Origin: an uncultured Bacteroidia bacterium
GTDB taxonomy: Bacteria > Bacteroidota > Bacteroidia > Bacteroidales > UBA932
Length of the DNA stretch: 64,000 nucleotides
Assembly (NCBI GenBank): GCA_902782225.1
Contig: CACZMF010000010.1
Coordinates: 1 to 64,000, forward strand
Direction of reading: 5' to 3'
Positions 27,177 to 35,670 of the stretch are shown here, one piece after another; position 1 is the stretch's first letter; every line of letters begins with the position of its first letter. Under the pieces are notes generated by a model that worked only from the letters and a program-made list of their open reading frames with translations, had not been told where the DNA came from and did not search any database. The position numbers and the translations under genes were made by a program.

Positions 27177-28699
27177 CAAGAAAGTCAGCATATATGCTGG
27201 CCCTGCTGCTGGTGTCAGCCTTCGCCCGCGCCGGAGCCCCCGGTGACGGAGCTTCGCTGCGCCTGAAGCTCCTGCCCTCTCTCTGGATGGACAGTTCCAA
27301 TGCCGCAGGCCTGGCCTTCTCCGCCCCCGATCGTTTCAACACCCTGCAGGCCGGCTACGGCCACGAAAGCGGAGATTACCGGAGGATGCAGGAAGGGGCT
27401 ACGGTCTCCGAGCTCAGCTTCGACACCAGCGGAGCGATGGAAGTGGGCAAGGTGCAGCTCTGGGGACATTTCCGCTACGACAACATCTCCGAGGCCGGCG
27501 CCTCGTTCAACACCCTGCTCTACGATCCCTTCGACGAGCGGTTCCTCTACACTGCGGCCGACACCGTGGCCGGGCAGTGGAAGAAGCAGTCATACCTGAT
27601 GGAATTCAAGGCCGCAATGCCCGTCTCCGAAAGCCTGTCGGCAGGCGTCCACGTGCGCTACAACGACCGTATCGCCGCCGGGCAGATCGACCCGAGGGCC
27701 GAGTCCTACAACTACTCGGTCAGCGTCCGGCCGGGCCTGAGCTGGCGCACGGGGAGCAGCATTTTCGGACTTAACGGACTCTATACCAACACCTTCGAGC
27801 GCTCCACCCCTTCCATCAGCAACAGCCAGGAAATACAGCGGGTCTTCCTTCTGCGGGGCCTTGGCAACTGGGTGGGCGACCAGATCGGCGGCAGCGGCCT
27901 CAGCACCATGTATTTCCGCTGCAACAGCTGGGGAGGCAGCCTGCAGTATTCCCTGGAATCTCCCTTCAAACTGCTGGCGTCCGTGGGATTCACATCCCAC
28001 TCCACGGCTATACGCGAAAGCGCCACCCAGCCCAAGCCGCACGGCAGCACCATGCGCCGGGAGTTAGATGCCTCCATCCGCGCGGTCTTCGGAAGCGGGG
28101 TCCGGCATAAAGCCGGCCTTTCCGTCTTCGGAGCAAAGACCACAGGCACCGAACCCACCACCCAGTGGAACACCGCCAGCGGCGAATGGGAGGTGACTTT
28201 TTCTGCCGACCAGTGCGATTTCCTCACAGCTGATGCCCTTCTTTCCTACGAAGCCCTCATCCTCGAGGGTGAATCCTACTCCTGGCGTTTCACAGGCATT
28301 GCCGGATTCCAGGCCAAGCAAGACAGCTATGCAGTGCCGGCCGCCTCATTCAGCTACTCGAACCTGAGTCTTGAAGCCGGAGCGGAGCGCCGGATCGCAT
28401 TCAAGGGCTCTTCCCTGCTGCTTGGAGCCGGAATCAAAGGCATCAAGAATCTGGGCCACTCCTACGACTACACCGGCCACCGGACGGGCACGGCTCCTGT
28501 CAGGGACCTTTACCCCCACGACATCGCGGTCCTTGGCGCCGACCTTCTCAGAGGCAGCCTGAGCGCCGAATTCGCCATTGCCCTGGGCAAGGGCCTGAGC
28601 CTCGCCCTTGCGGCCGAGGGCTCATATCTCGCCGCATCCTCCGACATTGGTCCTCTCAGCCGCTGGGTAGCAGAGGGTGCGGTGAAGTTATATTTTTGA
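27173..28699 (+). CDS. DUF6850-type outer-membrane beta-barrel protein
   Basis: 508 aa, ATG overlapping the previous stop by 4 nt. A signal peptide ends near FARA-GA (about 22). The rest is amphipathic beta-strands with no plug, ending in AVKLYF, a terminal Phe typical of outer-membrane barrels. Blocks such as RFNTLQAGYGHESGDYRRMQEG and YDPFDERFLYTAADT fit the DUF6850 family as I recall it. Last gene of the operon, followed directly by a strong bidirectional terminator. Function unknown; the constant partnership suggests it works with the TonB receptor and lipoprotein. Confidence 0.72.
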   Translation: MTRKSAYMLALLLVSAFARAGAPGDGASLRLKLLPSLWMDSSNAAGLAFSAPDRFNTLQAGYGHESGDYRRMQEGATVSELSFDTSGAMEVGKVQLWGHFRYDNISEAGASFNTLLYDPFDERFLYTAADTVAGQWKKQSYLMEFKAAMPVSESLSAGVHVRYNDRIAAGQIDPRAESYNYSVSVRPGLSWRTGSSIFGLNGLYTNTFERSTPSISNSQEIQRVFLLRGLGNWVGDQIGGSGLSTMYFRCNSWGGSLQYSLESPFKLLASVGFTSHSTAIRESATQPKPHGSTMRRELDASIRAVFGSGVRHKAGLSVFGAKTTGTEPTTQWNTASGEWEVTFSADQCDFLTADALLSYEALILEGESYSWRFTGIAGFQAKQDSYAVPAASFSYSNLSLEAGAERRIAFKGSSLLLGAGIKGIKNLGHSYDYTGHRTGTAPVRDLYPHDIAVLGADLLRGSLSAEFAIALGKGLSLALAAEGSYLAASSDIGPLSRWVAEGAVKLYF

Positions 28700-28701
28700 C
28701 A

Positions 28702-28729
28702 GAAAAAGCCCGGCGAACCGGGCTTTTTC
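28702..28729. terminator. Bidirectional terminator between convergent operons
   Basis: AAAAAGCCCGG-CGAA-CCGGGCTTTTT: a perfect 11-bp arm with a tetraloop (GCCCGG 28708-28713, CCGGGC 28718-28723) and T runs on both strands. It serves the plus-strand operon ending at 28699 and the minus-strand lipoprotein ending at 28750. Confidence 0.9.
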
Positions 28730-28749
28730 ATATTCAGCTGGACCGAGGC

Positions 28750-31700
28750 TTAGTCTGCCTTGCGGATGCAACGCAGCTCCATTCCGTGGAGATAGTTGCC
28801 GTAGCTCAGCATAAGCTTGCCAAGAGGACTGGCGGCGGTGAAAGTGCTCATCATACAGAAGTACTGCACATTGTTGCCTGCCGCGTTAGGCATGTAAGGC
28901 GTAGAGCACATGACCTGGTTGAGTGCGGGCTTGCCGACCCACTCGGAAACTGAGCAGGTGTTTTCCTTGGTTGCAGCCGCGTTATATTTTCCAGTCTGCG
29001 ACAGGCTGGTCTTGGCACGTACTCCGAGGAACGCGAAATTCCATCCGGCGTCATTGAACGCAGGAATGCTGGAGCCCGAATACGCAGCGACCCAATACAC
29101 GGCGCTGGCGTCTGCCACAGCAGAAGTCTCGGGATTCACCGGCAGGGAGTCATCTTTGTTGGAAGCGCCAACGAGTTTCAGGAAGTCTGCACGGGTAGGG
29201 ATGTACCAGCCCGGAGGGCAGATGCCCTGGACGCCTTCGAAGTCGCGGAAGTTGCCAATAACTGCGCCGGCCTGATATTCAGCCTTGGTGCCATAGGTGA
29301 TTGCATCCTGGGCAACACCGAAAGCGGTAGGATAATCGTAGAGGTAGCCGTCTTTGAAATCGGTCCTTGCGGTCGTGTTGGTGCCGTCGGTAGTGTAGGT
29401 GTACCATATACCTGCATCCTCGACAGGGTCGGAGGAAACGGTCTTTCCTTCAGGCACATAGGCCATAGGAGCAGCCATCCACCAGCGGCCGTCGGCAAGC
29501 TTCACGAGAGGGTACTCCTTCCCGTGGTAGGTGAACTTGTTGTTCGCCAGATCCTCGACGAATACGGGAGCCTTGAAATTAGTGTATATAACGTGAAGAC
29601 CGGAAGTGTTATTCTTTGAGCCGCTGACAAGGGACTCGAAATTGGTAGCGTCCACAGTAGTACCGTTAACGGAACCGGCTACCGAGATAGGTGATTCTGT
29701 CGTACCGAGGACAATATCCTTATCGTCGCCGTTGAACAGACCTACCACGAGACCGGTAGCATCAGCAGGTCCGCCTATCAATGTGCAGTCCACGGAACAT
29801 CCGTCCATACCGGTGAATGCTACGTTGCCCAGATTGCCCACAAGGCCGCCAAGAGCATTGATAGTGCACTGCGCTTCCACGGTGCCTCCGGCGGTACAGT
29901 TGGAGAAGGTATGAGCCTGGCTGTGGAAACCTGCAATGGAACCGGCGACAGAACCGGAATCTGCACTTATAATGGTAATTTTTCCTGTGTTGCTGCATCC
30001 GTCCATACGGCCTGTGCCGCCATGGATACCGCCGGCACGGATTTTAATACCTGCTCCTTCATAAGTGATGTCTCCGGAATTGTTGCAGTTCTTTGCAGTA
30101 TACGGAGTCGAAGAATTTTCAGAACCAGGCCAGCCGGAAATACCGCCGATGGCATTGTTGGTCGAATGGGTATTGTCGGTCTTGTAATACAGGTTGCCGG
30201 TGTTGTTGCAATTCTCAAGGGTAAACTTGTTGAGTTTGTTGTTGTCTGTACCTCCGCTTGTAGTCGTTCCGCTGAAATTGTATCCAGAACCGACGATACC
30301 GCCGATATAGAAGGTATAACCCGCATTCTTGGGAGTGAAAGCAGTACCGTTGCCCAGAACGACAGACACATCTCCGTGGTTGTCGCAACCTGTCATAGGA
30401 CCGGAGCAGTCGCCGACCAGGCCGCCAACCGAAGGACGTGCGGCGGTGTGGGTACCGTCGGTGCTGGAAGGATTGTTGAGAGTCAGGCTGACCTTGCCAA
30501 AATTCTCACAATCGGTAAACACGGGATTCGTGCCGGTTGCGGACACAAGGCCACCGGCAGTCAAACCGGCAGTGATGGCATTTGTACCATTATAAACTTT
30601 AGAGTTGATATCACCGATACCATTACGGCCGTTGATACGGGCAGCAGTCACGGTCACGTCGCCACGGTTCACGCAGCCGGACATGGTGTTGCTTGCAAAA
30701 TAGCCCGCAATACCTGCAACGAAGGTAGCTTTCAGGGATGCACCGGACTGGAACGTGATCTTGCCGGTGTTCACGCAATCGGTAGTGGCACCTGTGGTGT
30801 AGCTGGACACACCGGCGAGGCAAAGTGCTGCCTCATGCCCGGCGCAGATGAAAGACACGTTTCCGGTGTTCTTCACCTTGATATTGTTGCTGCCATTGGT
30901 GGTTCCGCCTGCGACACCGCCCATGTAGAAGTTCTTGGTATTAGTTCCCGAGCAGGTTATCGAAAGAGCACCGTTATTGATGCATTCACTCAAGTTGTTA
31001 AGTGTCGAGCCACCCATGGAACCGACTATGGTTCCGACATACTGGGTACCGCCGGTATTGGCAACAGTAGTGATGATCATATCACCGTTATTGACACAGT
31101 TCTCAATGGTCAGGGCATCACTCGCAGAGGGGGATGTCGATACACCGACAATGGCGCCGAGACGGCCGCCCTTGAAATTCACATCGGTGCCGCTGATATC
31201 GGCATTATTGGTGATACCGCAGACCCTTCCGAGGTTGCTTACCACGACAAATGCGAAGTTGGTAATTTCGGCGGGAAGAGAGAGCTGGCAGCTTGCATCG
31301 AGCGTGAAATCCTTCACGGTTCCCTTGTTTTCAGCGAACAGTGCCGTGCCGTTGGAGGTCCAGTTCTTCAGGCTGAGGCCCTGGCCGTCGAAGGTGCCGG
31401 CGAAAGACGTTGCAGTGGGGAGAGTGACTCCGGTCAGGTCGATGTCGGACGTAAGCCTCACTTCCTCATCAGCCTTATAGGAGGCTGCGTTGTTGAGGAA
31501 GAACACCAGTTCATCGGCATTTGAGATATTCTGGATCATGCTGACCGCCTTTGCGTTGGTGGCGACATCGCCAAGGTCAATCACCTGATTGCGCTGGAAT
31601 TCTCCTTCAGCGTCAGTGGAGAGCACCTTGATGGAGCCGCCGACATAGGAACGCACGGTGAAACCCTTGTAGGCCCCGGGAGCGATTGCGGCGTAGTAGA

Positions 31701-32358
31701 CCTGATCCTTGACAAAGCCATCCACGCACGCAATTTCGATGGAAGAAGAAACTGCATCGGCAGGGGCGATAGCGGGAGCTGCATCAGCGTCCACAGTCAC
31801 GGACACTTCTCCGGAGAGGGATCCGGCCGTGTCGGCGGAAATCTTCACCCTGCTAACTCCGTCCACGCCCACCGTGAATTTCAGGAGGGTGGGGATGTTC
31901 TTGAAGGTCGGAACTGCAGTTGCATCGGCAAAGTATGCCACGGAGGCAAGGGCATCCGGGTCGACGCTCTGGCTGGGAAGGACACGCTGATCCGTGATAT
32001 CCATCTTCACCACTTTTTCCTTGTCCCAGGTCACGGCCTTCTCATAGGGATAAGCCGCAACGAAACTGGTAGTTCCTTCGGGGACCGAACCCTCGATCTT
32101 CACGGAAGTTCCTTCAACTTTGGTGACGCTGAATTCATTGGGCTCGACAGATGCCGGAGTGAACACAGCAACTTTCTCACCGACTTCCCACACGACCTGT
32201 TTGCCGTTGAGAGAGGCTTTGGAATCTACATCGCACTGGGCGGTAAGGGTCAGCTGGACGTAACCGGGTTTAACGGCTACTTCTTCTTTTGCAATCTCCT
32301 TCTTGCAGGAGACAAGGGCAGCAATCGCAATCGCTGCAAAGAACAAATACTTCTTCAT
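28750..32358 (-). CDS. Giant fimbrillin-like/GLUG lipoprotein with FISUMP-like tail (paralogue 1)
   Basis: 1202 aa. Start at 32358 chosen for the clean lipoprotein signal (MKKYLFFAA ... LVSC); an ATG 9 nt upstream is possible. N-terminal fimbrillin-like domain to about 255 (DSKASLNGKQVVWEVGEKV, VAAYPYEKAV, YYAAIAPGAY). The middle, about 290-930, is a long series of GLUG-like repeats (GGLVG/GGIVG ... CxNxGxV), predicted beta-helix. The last 250 residues form an FISUMP-like domain (DGRWWMAAPMAYVPEG, GVQGICPPGWYIPTRADFLK, GMELRCIRK). The repeat part is closely similar to the neighbour at 32667-35483, which lacks the tail. It follows small peptide B by 12 nt. Role inferred: surface adhesion or binding. 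Confidence 0.85.
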   Translation of the reverse strand: MKKYLFFAAIAIAALVSCKKEIAKEEVAVKPGYVQLTLTAQCDVDSKASLNGKQVVWEVGEKVAVFTPASVEPNEFSVTKVEGTSVKIEGSVPEGTTSFVAAYPYEKAVTWDKEKVVKMDITDQRVLPSQSVDPDALASVAYFADATAVPTFKNIPTLLKFTVGVDGVSRVKISADTAGSLSGEVSVTVDADAAPAIAPADAVSSSIEIACVDGFVKDQVYYAAIAPGAYKGFTVRSYVGGSIKVLSTDAEGEFQRNQVIDLGDVATNAKAVSMIQNISNADELVFFLNNAASYKADEEVRLTSDIDLTGVTLPTATSFAGTFDGQGLSLKNWTSNGTALFAENKGTVKDFTLDASCQLSLPAEITNFAFVVVSNLGRVCGITNNADISGTDVNFKGGRLGAIVGVSTSPSASDALTIENCVNNGDMIITTVANTGGTQYVGTIVGSMGGSTLNNLSECINNGALSITCSGTNTKNFYMGGVAGGTTNGSNNIKVKNTGNVSFICAGHEAALCLAGVSSYTTGATTDCVNTGKITFQSGASLKATFVAGIAGYFASNTMSGCVNRGDVTVTAARINGRNGIGDINSKVYNGTNAITAGLTAGGLVSATGTNPVFTDCENFGKVSLTLNNPSSTDGTHTAARPSVGGLVGDCSGPMTGCDNHGDVSVVLGNGTAFTPKNAGYTFYIGGIVGSGYNFSGTTTSGGTDNNKLNKFTLENCNNTGNLYYKTDNTHSTNNAIGGISGWPGSENSSTPYTAKNCNNSGDITYEGAGIKIRAGGIHGGTGRMDGCSNTGKITIISADSGSVAGSIAGFHSQAHTFSNCTAGGTVEAQCTINALGGLVGNLGNVAFTGMDGCSVDCTLIGGPADATGLVVGLFNGDDKDIVLGTTESPISVAGSVNGTTVDATNFESLVSGSKNNTSGLHVIYTNFKAPVFVEDLANNKFTYHGKEYPLVKLADGRWWMAAPMAYVPEGKTVSSDPVEDAGIWYTYTTDGTNTTARTDFKDGYLYDYPTAFGVAQDAITYGTKAEYQAGAVIGNFRDFEGVQGICPPGWYIPTRADFLKLVGASNKDDSLPVNPETSAVADASAVYWVAAYSGSSIPAFNDAGWNFAFLGVRAKTSLSQTGKYNAAATKENTCSVSEWVGKPALNQVMCSTPYMPNAAGNNVQYFCMMSTFTAASPLGKLMLSYGNYLHGMELRCIRKAD

Positions 32359-32370
32359 AGCGCTCATCGA

Positions 32371-32508
32371 TTACCAGTTAAACGGGACATCATCAGTATA
32401 ATCCTCTGTACCCCCAGTAGGACTCTGGCAGAGAAGGGCCTCCAGGCACTCCTCCGCTGTTTCACAAACCGGGGCGGTGTAGGCCCCGAAAAATGCTTTT
32501 TTGACCAT
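32371..32508 (-). CDS. Small cassette peptide B (45 aa)
   Basis: ATG at 32508, TAA ending at 32371, 45 aa. Same length as peptide C and the same pattern: Y10xxP13, C15, L25-L26-C27-Q-S29-P-T-G32, E35-D36-Y37 and terminal Trp45. N-terminal Lys-Lys, no signal peptide. The stop is 12 nt before the chosen ATG of the giant lipoprotein. A TATATTTG box lies about 60 nt upstream. Function unknown. Confidence 0.75.
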   Translation of the reverse strand: MVKKAFFGAYTAPVCETAEECLEALLCQSPTGGTEDYTDDVPFNW

Positions 32509-32569
32509 ATTTTATATATAAAAAAAGAATTATCGGACTTGTCAAAAAATACTTCCCAATTTAACCTCA

Positions 32570-32577
32570 CAAATATA
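32570..32577 (-). promoter_or_regulatory. -7 box (TATATTTG) for the peptide B cassette
   Basis: Minus-strand TATATTTG fits TAnnTTTG and lies 61 nt before the ATG of peptide B, predicting a leader of about 55 nt. The remainder of the 32509-32666 gap is A/T-rich and holds a terminator. Confidence 0.5.
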
Positions 32578-32610
32578 ATAATTTCCGAAAATAAACAAAA
32601 CAACTTGACC

Positions 32611-32645
32611 ACAAAACGGAAAAGGCCGCCCCGGAGGACGGCCTT
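32611..32645 (-). terminator. Terminator of the peptide C / lipoprotein unit
   Basis: On the minus strand AAGGCCGTCC ... GGCGGCCTT forms a hairpin (AAGGCCG arms at 32645-32639 and 32628-32622) followed by TTTTCCGTTTT. It begins 21 nt past the stop at 32667. Confidence 0.75.
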
Positions 32646-32666
32646 AATCCAAGAATCATTTATCTA

Positions 32667-35483
32667 TCAGAAACTTGCGTAGACGGTATGCGCTTCCGAA
32701 CTGTATCCGGTAGCACCACAGAGCAGGTCTGCATAGTTGCCTGCGGTCACAGCGGTGCCGTTCACGGAACCGGCGACCTTGATAGGGTTCTCAGAGGTGC
32801 CGAGGGTGATGGTCTTCGTGCCGTTGAAATAGCCGACCACAAGACCGGTCTTGCCGTCAGGGCCTCCGGTGAGGGTGCAGTTGACGGAGCATCCTTCCAT
32901 ACCGGAGAACTCGACGTTGCCCAGGTTGCCCACGATGCCGCCGAGAGCGTTGCAGGGAACTTCGGCCACGACTGAGCCTTCAGCGGAGCAGCCGGTCAGG
33001 GTGTGGGCCTGGCTGTGGAAGCCGGCAAGGCTGCCGAGCACGGATCCGCTCTGGCCGGATTCGAGCTTGATGATGCCGGTGTTGACGCAACCTTCCATAC
33101 GGCCTGTGCCGCCGTGGATACCGCCAATCCTGCACTTGCAGTTGCCCTTGCCGGTGATGTTGCCGGAGTTGCGGCAATTGCGGGCCACATAGACCGCCGT
33201 CTGGTCCTCAGACTGGGGCCAGCCGACTATACCGCCATAGGCGTGGTTGGTGGTGTGGTCGTTGTCGGTATATACCGTCACGTTTCCGCTGTTGTTGCAG
33301 GACTCCAGCGTGAAATTGTTGGCATAATTGGTGTCCTTGCCGCCTGAAGTCTTGGCTCCGCTCCAGTTGTAGCTGGATCCGACGATACCGCCCACGTAGA
33401 GGGTATAACCGGCATTCCTGCCCGTGAACGAAGTCCCGCCGTTGTTGATGGACACATTCACGTCGCCATAGTTGTTGCAGTTGGTCATCGGGCCGGAGCA
33501 GTCGCCCACGAGGCCGCCCATCGAAGGACGTGCAGCAGTGTGGGTGCCATAAGTTGTACTGCCTCCGTCCGTAGGATCGGTCAGGGTGAGGGTCACAGTG
33601 CCGTGGTTGTCCGAGTTCTCGAACACAGGATTCTTTCCTGTTGCGGACACGAGGCCACCGATCGTGAGGCCCGCAGCAATCGCATTGGTGCCGACATAGG
33701 CTTTGCTGTTGATGTCGCCGATACCGTTACGGCCGTTGATGAAACCGCCCTGGACGGTCACGGCGCCGCGGTTCACGCAGCCGGACATGGTGTTGCTGGC
33801 GAAGTAGCCTGCAATACCTGCGCAGAAAGTCGCCTTGATGTTCTTCTCGCTGATATATGACACCGCGCCTGTGTTCTCGCAGTCGATGACGCTTCCGGTC
33901 GTGTAGCTGGTGATACCGGCAATGATCATTGCGCAGTCGTGGCCCTTGCAGTTGAACGTGATGTCGCCGGTGTTCTTCAGGCGCAGGTTGTCGGAGCCGT
34001 TGGTGGTGCCGCCGGCAACGCCGCCGATGTAGAAATTGCTGGTGTCGATACCGGTATGGGTGATGGTAATCTTACCATTGTTGGTGCAGTCCTTCAGCAT
34101 ATTGTCATCGGAATAGCCCATAGATCCGACAATGGTGCCGATATACTGGGTGCCGCCGGTATTTGCCGTACCGGTGATGGTGAGATTGCCGTTGTTGACA
34201 CAGCTGTCGATGGTGATTCCGCGCTCGAGGCCAGTTGCATCGCAAAGACCCACGATGATGGCAGTGCGGCCGGCAGCATAGGAATCGATAGTGCCGGTCA
34301 CGTCGGCGTTATTGATGATGTTTGCCACCATGCCGGTGCAGGTCTTTGCAACGAATGCGAAAGCTCCGGAGAGCGTGGAAGGGAGGGTCAGATTGCAGCT
34401 CGCATCGATGACAAGGCCCTCGATCACGCCAGTGTTGGTGCCGAACAGGGCCACACCGTCGGAGGTCCAGTTCTTAAGGCTGCAGCCCTGGCCGTGGAAC
34501 TGGCCGGCCCAGCTTTCAGCTGTGGTGAGCGTGATACCGGACAGGTCGATGTCGCCTCCGAGATACACCTCGTCGTCCTGCGTGTAGGTGGATGCCTCTG
34601 CAAGGAATTCCTTAAGCTCCTCGCCGGTTGTGATAAACTCATACTTGAAGGCCACATCCTTCAGGGCGTCGCCGACGTTGTAGCCCTTGTTGCGTTCGAA
34701 GGCCTTGACTCCTTCGGACGTCCTGTGCCCGGACTTGCCGCCTGCCTTGGCAATCATCATAAAATCCTTGGCCTCGGGGCAGGGAGGCACGACAGCGTAG
34801 TACTTCTTGTCCTTCGCAAAGCCTTCGTTGGTGAAAACGGTGGTGGCGAAACCTCCCACGAGGTTGGTCACGACGGGAGCGTCGCTGCTGGTGCTCACCT
34901 CCACGGAGATATCTCCGGGAGCATATTCGGTGCTGGTGAAATCAGTGGCGAACACAACACCGTTGACGCCAGTGACGTTGCTCATCTCGAACTCGATCAT
35001 CGAGAACACGTTCTTGAACTGGGCCTTGGCGGATGCGCTGGCAAAATAGGCCACGGAAGACATAGCAGAAGGGTCGATAGTGCCTCCGGCAGGAAGATCC
35101 TGAACATCCGGAATATGCATGTTGACCACGTTGCCGCTGCGGCTGACGGCCTGGGCGGCGGGATACACGGCAATGAAAGATTCGGTGCCGGCAGGCACGG
35201 AGCCGCTGAGCTTCACGGCATCGAAATCCACTGCTGTGACCGTGAAGGTCTCGGCAGTCGTCGAAGCGTCGGGATACACGGCGACCTGGTCGCCGACGGC
35301 CCAGACCACGGTGTTGCCGTCGAGGACGGCCTTGGAACCGGCCTCGAGGCCGGCGGTGAGGGAAACTTCCACATAGCCGTCACGGACGGGAGCTACGGGA
35401 ATTTCATCGACTGATGCGGCCTCCTTCTGGCAGGAGACGAGCGCGGCACATGCAATCGCCGCAAAAGCAAAATACTTCTTCAT
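32667..35483 (-). CDS. Giant fimbrillin-like/GLUG lipoprotein (paralogue 2)
   Basis: 938 aa. I chose the ATG at 35483 (MKKYFAFAA ... LVSC lipobox); upstream in-frame starts would add a charged leader. N-terminal fimbrillin-like domain to about 280 (GSKAVLDGNTVVWAVGDQV, FIAVYPAAQAV, YYAVVPPCPEAK). About 310-935 is the GLUG-like repeat region, many blocks nearly identical to the neighbour (SGCVNRGAVTV, INGRNGIGDINSKAY, FHSQAHTLTGCS). It ends where the other paralogue continues into its C-terminal domain, so it is the tail-less copy. Follows small peptide C by 13 nt. Likely a surface beta-helix adhesin or binding protein; ligand unknown. Confidence 0.85.
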   Translation of the reverse strand: MKKYFAFAAIACAALVSCQKEAASVDEIPVAPVRDGYVEVSLTAGLEAGSKAVLDGNTVVWAVGDQVAVYPDASTTAETFTVTAVDFDAVKLSGSVPAGTESFIAVYPAAQAVSRSGNVVNMHIPDVQDLPAGGTIDPSAMSSVAYFASASAKAQFKNVFSMIEFEMSNVTGVNGVVFATDFTSTEYAPGDISVEVSTSSDAPVVTNLVGGFATTVFTNEGFAKDKKYYAVVPPCPEAKDFMMIAKAGGKSGHRTSEGVKAFERNKGYNVGDALKDVAFKYEFITTGEELKEFLAEASTYTQDDEVYLGGDIDLSGITLTTAESWAGQFHGQGCSLKNWTSDGVALFGTNTGVIEGLVIDASCNLTLPSTLSGAFAFVAKTCTGMVANIINNADVTGTIDSYAAGRTAIIVGLCDATGLERGITIDSCVNNGNLTITGTANTGGTQYIGTIVGSMGYSDDNMLKDCTNNGKITITHTGIDTSNFYIGGVAGGTTNGSDNLRLKNTGDITFNCKGHDCAMIIAGITSYTTGSVIDCENTGAVSYISEKNIKATFCAGIAGYFASNTMSGCVNRGAVTVQGGFINGRNGIGDINSKAYVGTNAIAAGLTIGGLVSATGKNPVFENSDNHGTVTLTLTDPTDGGSTTYGTHTAARPSMGGLVGDCSGPMTNCNNYGDVNVSINNGGTSFTGRNAGYTLYVGGIVGSSYNWSGAKTSGGKDTNYANNFTLESCNNSGNVTVYTDNDHTTNHAYGGIVGWPQSEDQTAVYVARNCRNSGNITGKGNCKCRIGGIHGGTGRMEGCVNTGIIKLESGQSGSVLGSLAGFHSQAHTLTGCSAEGSVVAEVPCNALGGIVGNLGNVEFSGMEGCSVNCTLTGGPDGKTGLVVGYFNGTKTITLGTSENPIKVAGSVNGTAVTAGNYADLLCGATGYSSEAHTVYASF

Positions 35484-35496
35484 AGGGCGATACATT

Positions 35497-35634
35497 TTAC
35501 CAGGTGAAATCTTCAAAGCCGCCGAAATCTTCGGTCATGCCTTCAGGGCTCTCGCAGAGAACGCTTTCGCAATACTTCTCCGACAGTTCACAGAAAGGAG
35601 CGACATAGGCTCCGGAAGTGTGTTTTTTTAGCAT
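35497..35634 (-). CDS. Small cassette peptide C (45 aa)
   Basis: ATG at 35634, TAA ending at 35497, 45 aa. Pattern: Lys-Lys near the N-terminus, Y10xxP13, C15, V25-L26-C27-E-S29-P-E-G32, E35-D36-F37 and terminal Trp45. It aligns without gaps to peptide B. It starts 36 nt after the PHP phosphodiesterase stop and ends 13 nt before the lipoprotein ATG. No promoter-like box is seen in the 36-nt gap, so it is probably read from the phosphodiesterase promoter. Function unknown. Confidence 0.75.
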   Translation of the reverse strand: MLKKHTSGAYVAPFCELSEKYCESVLCESPEGMTEDFGGFEDFTW

Positions 35635-35670
35635 AATGAAGTTATGGAATTAGTGATAGATTATGTTGTC

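Noticed and set aside
32359-32612. An 82-codon minus-strand frame over peptide B
   Set aside because: It is out of frame with peptide B, which has the pattern and spacing shared with three other loci.
29911-35414. Long plus-strand frames (537 and 491 codons) across the two GLUG genes
   Set aside because: They mirror the repeats of the genuine lipoproteins on the other strand; their own repeats follow from that and no start site or signal peptide is seen.
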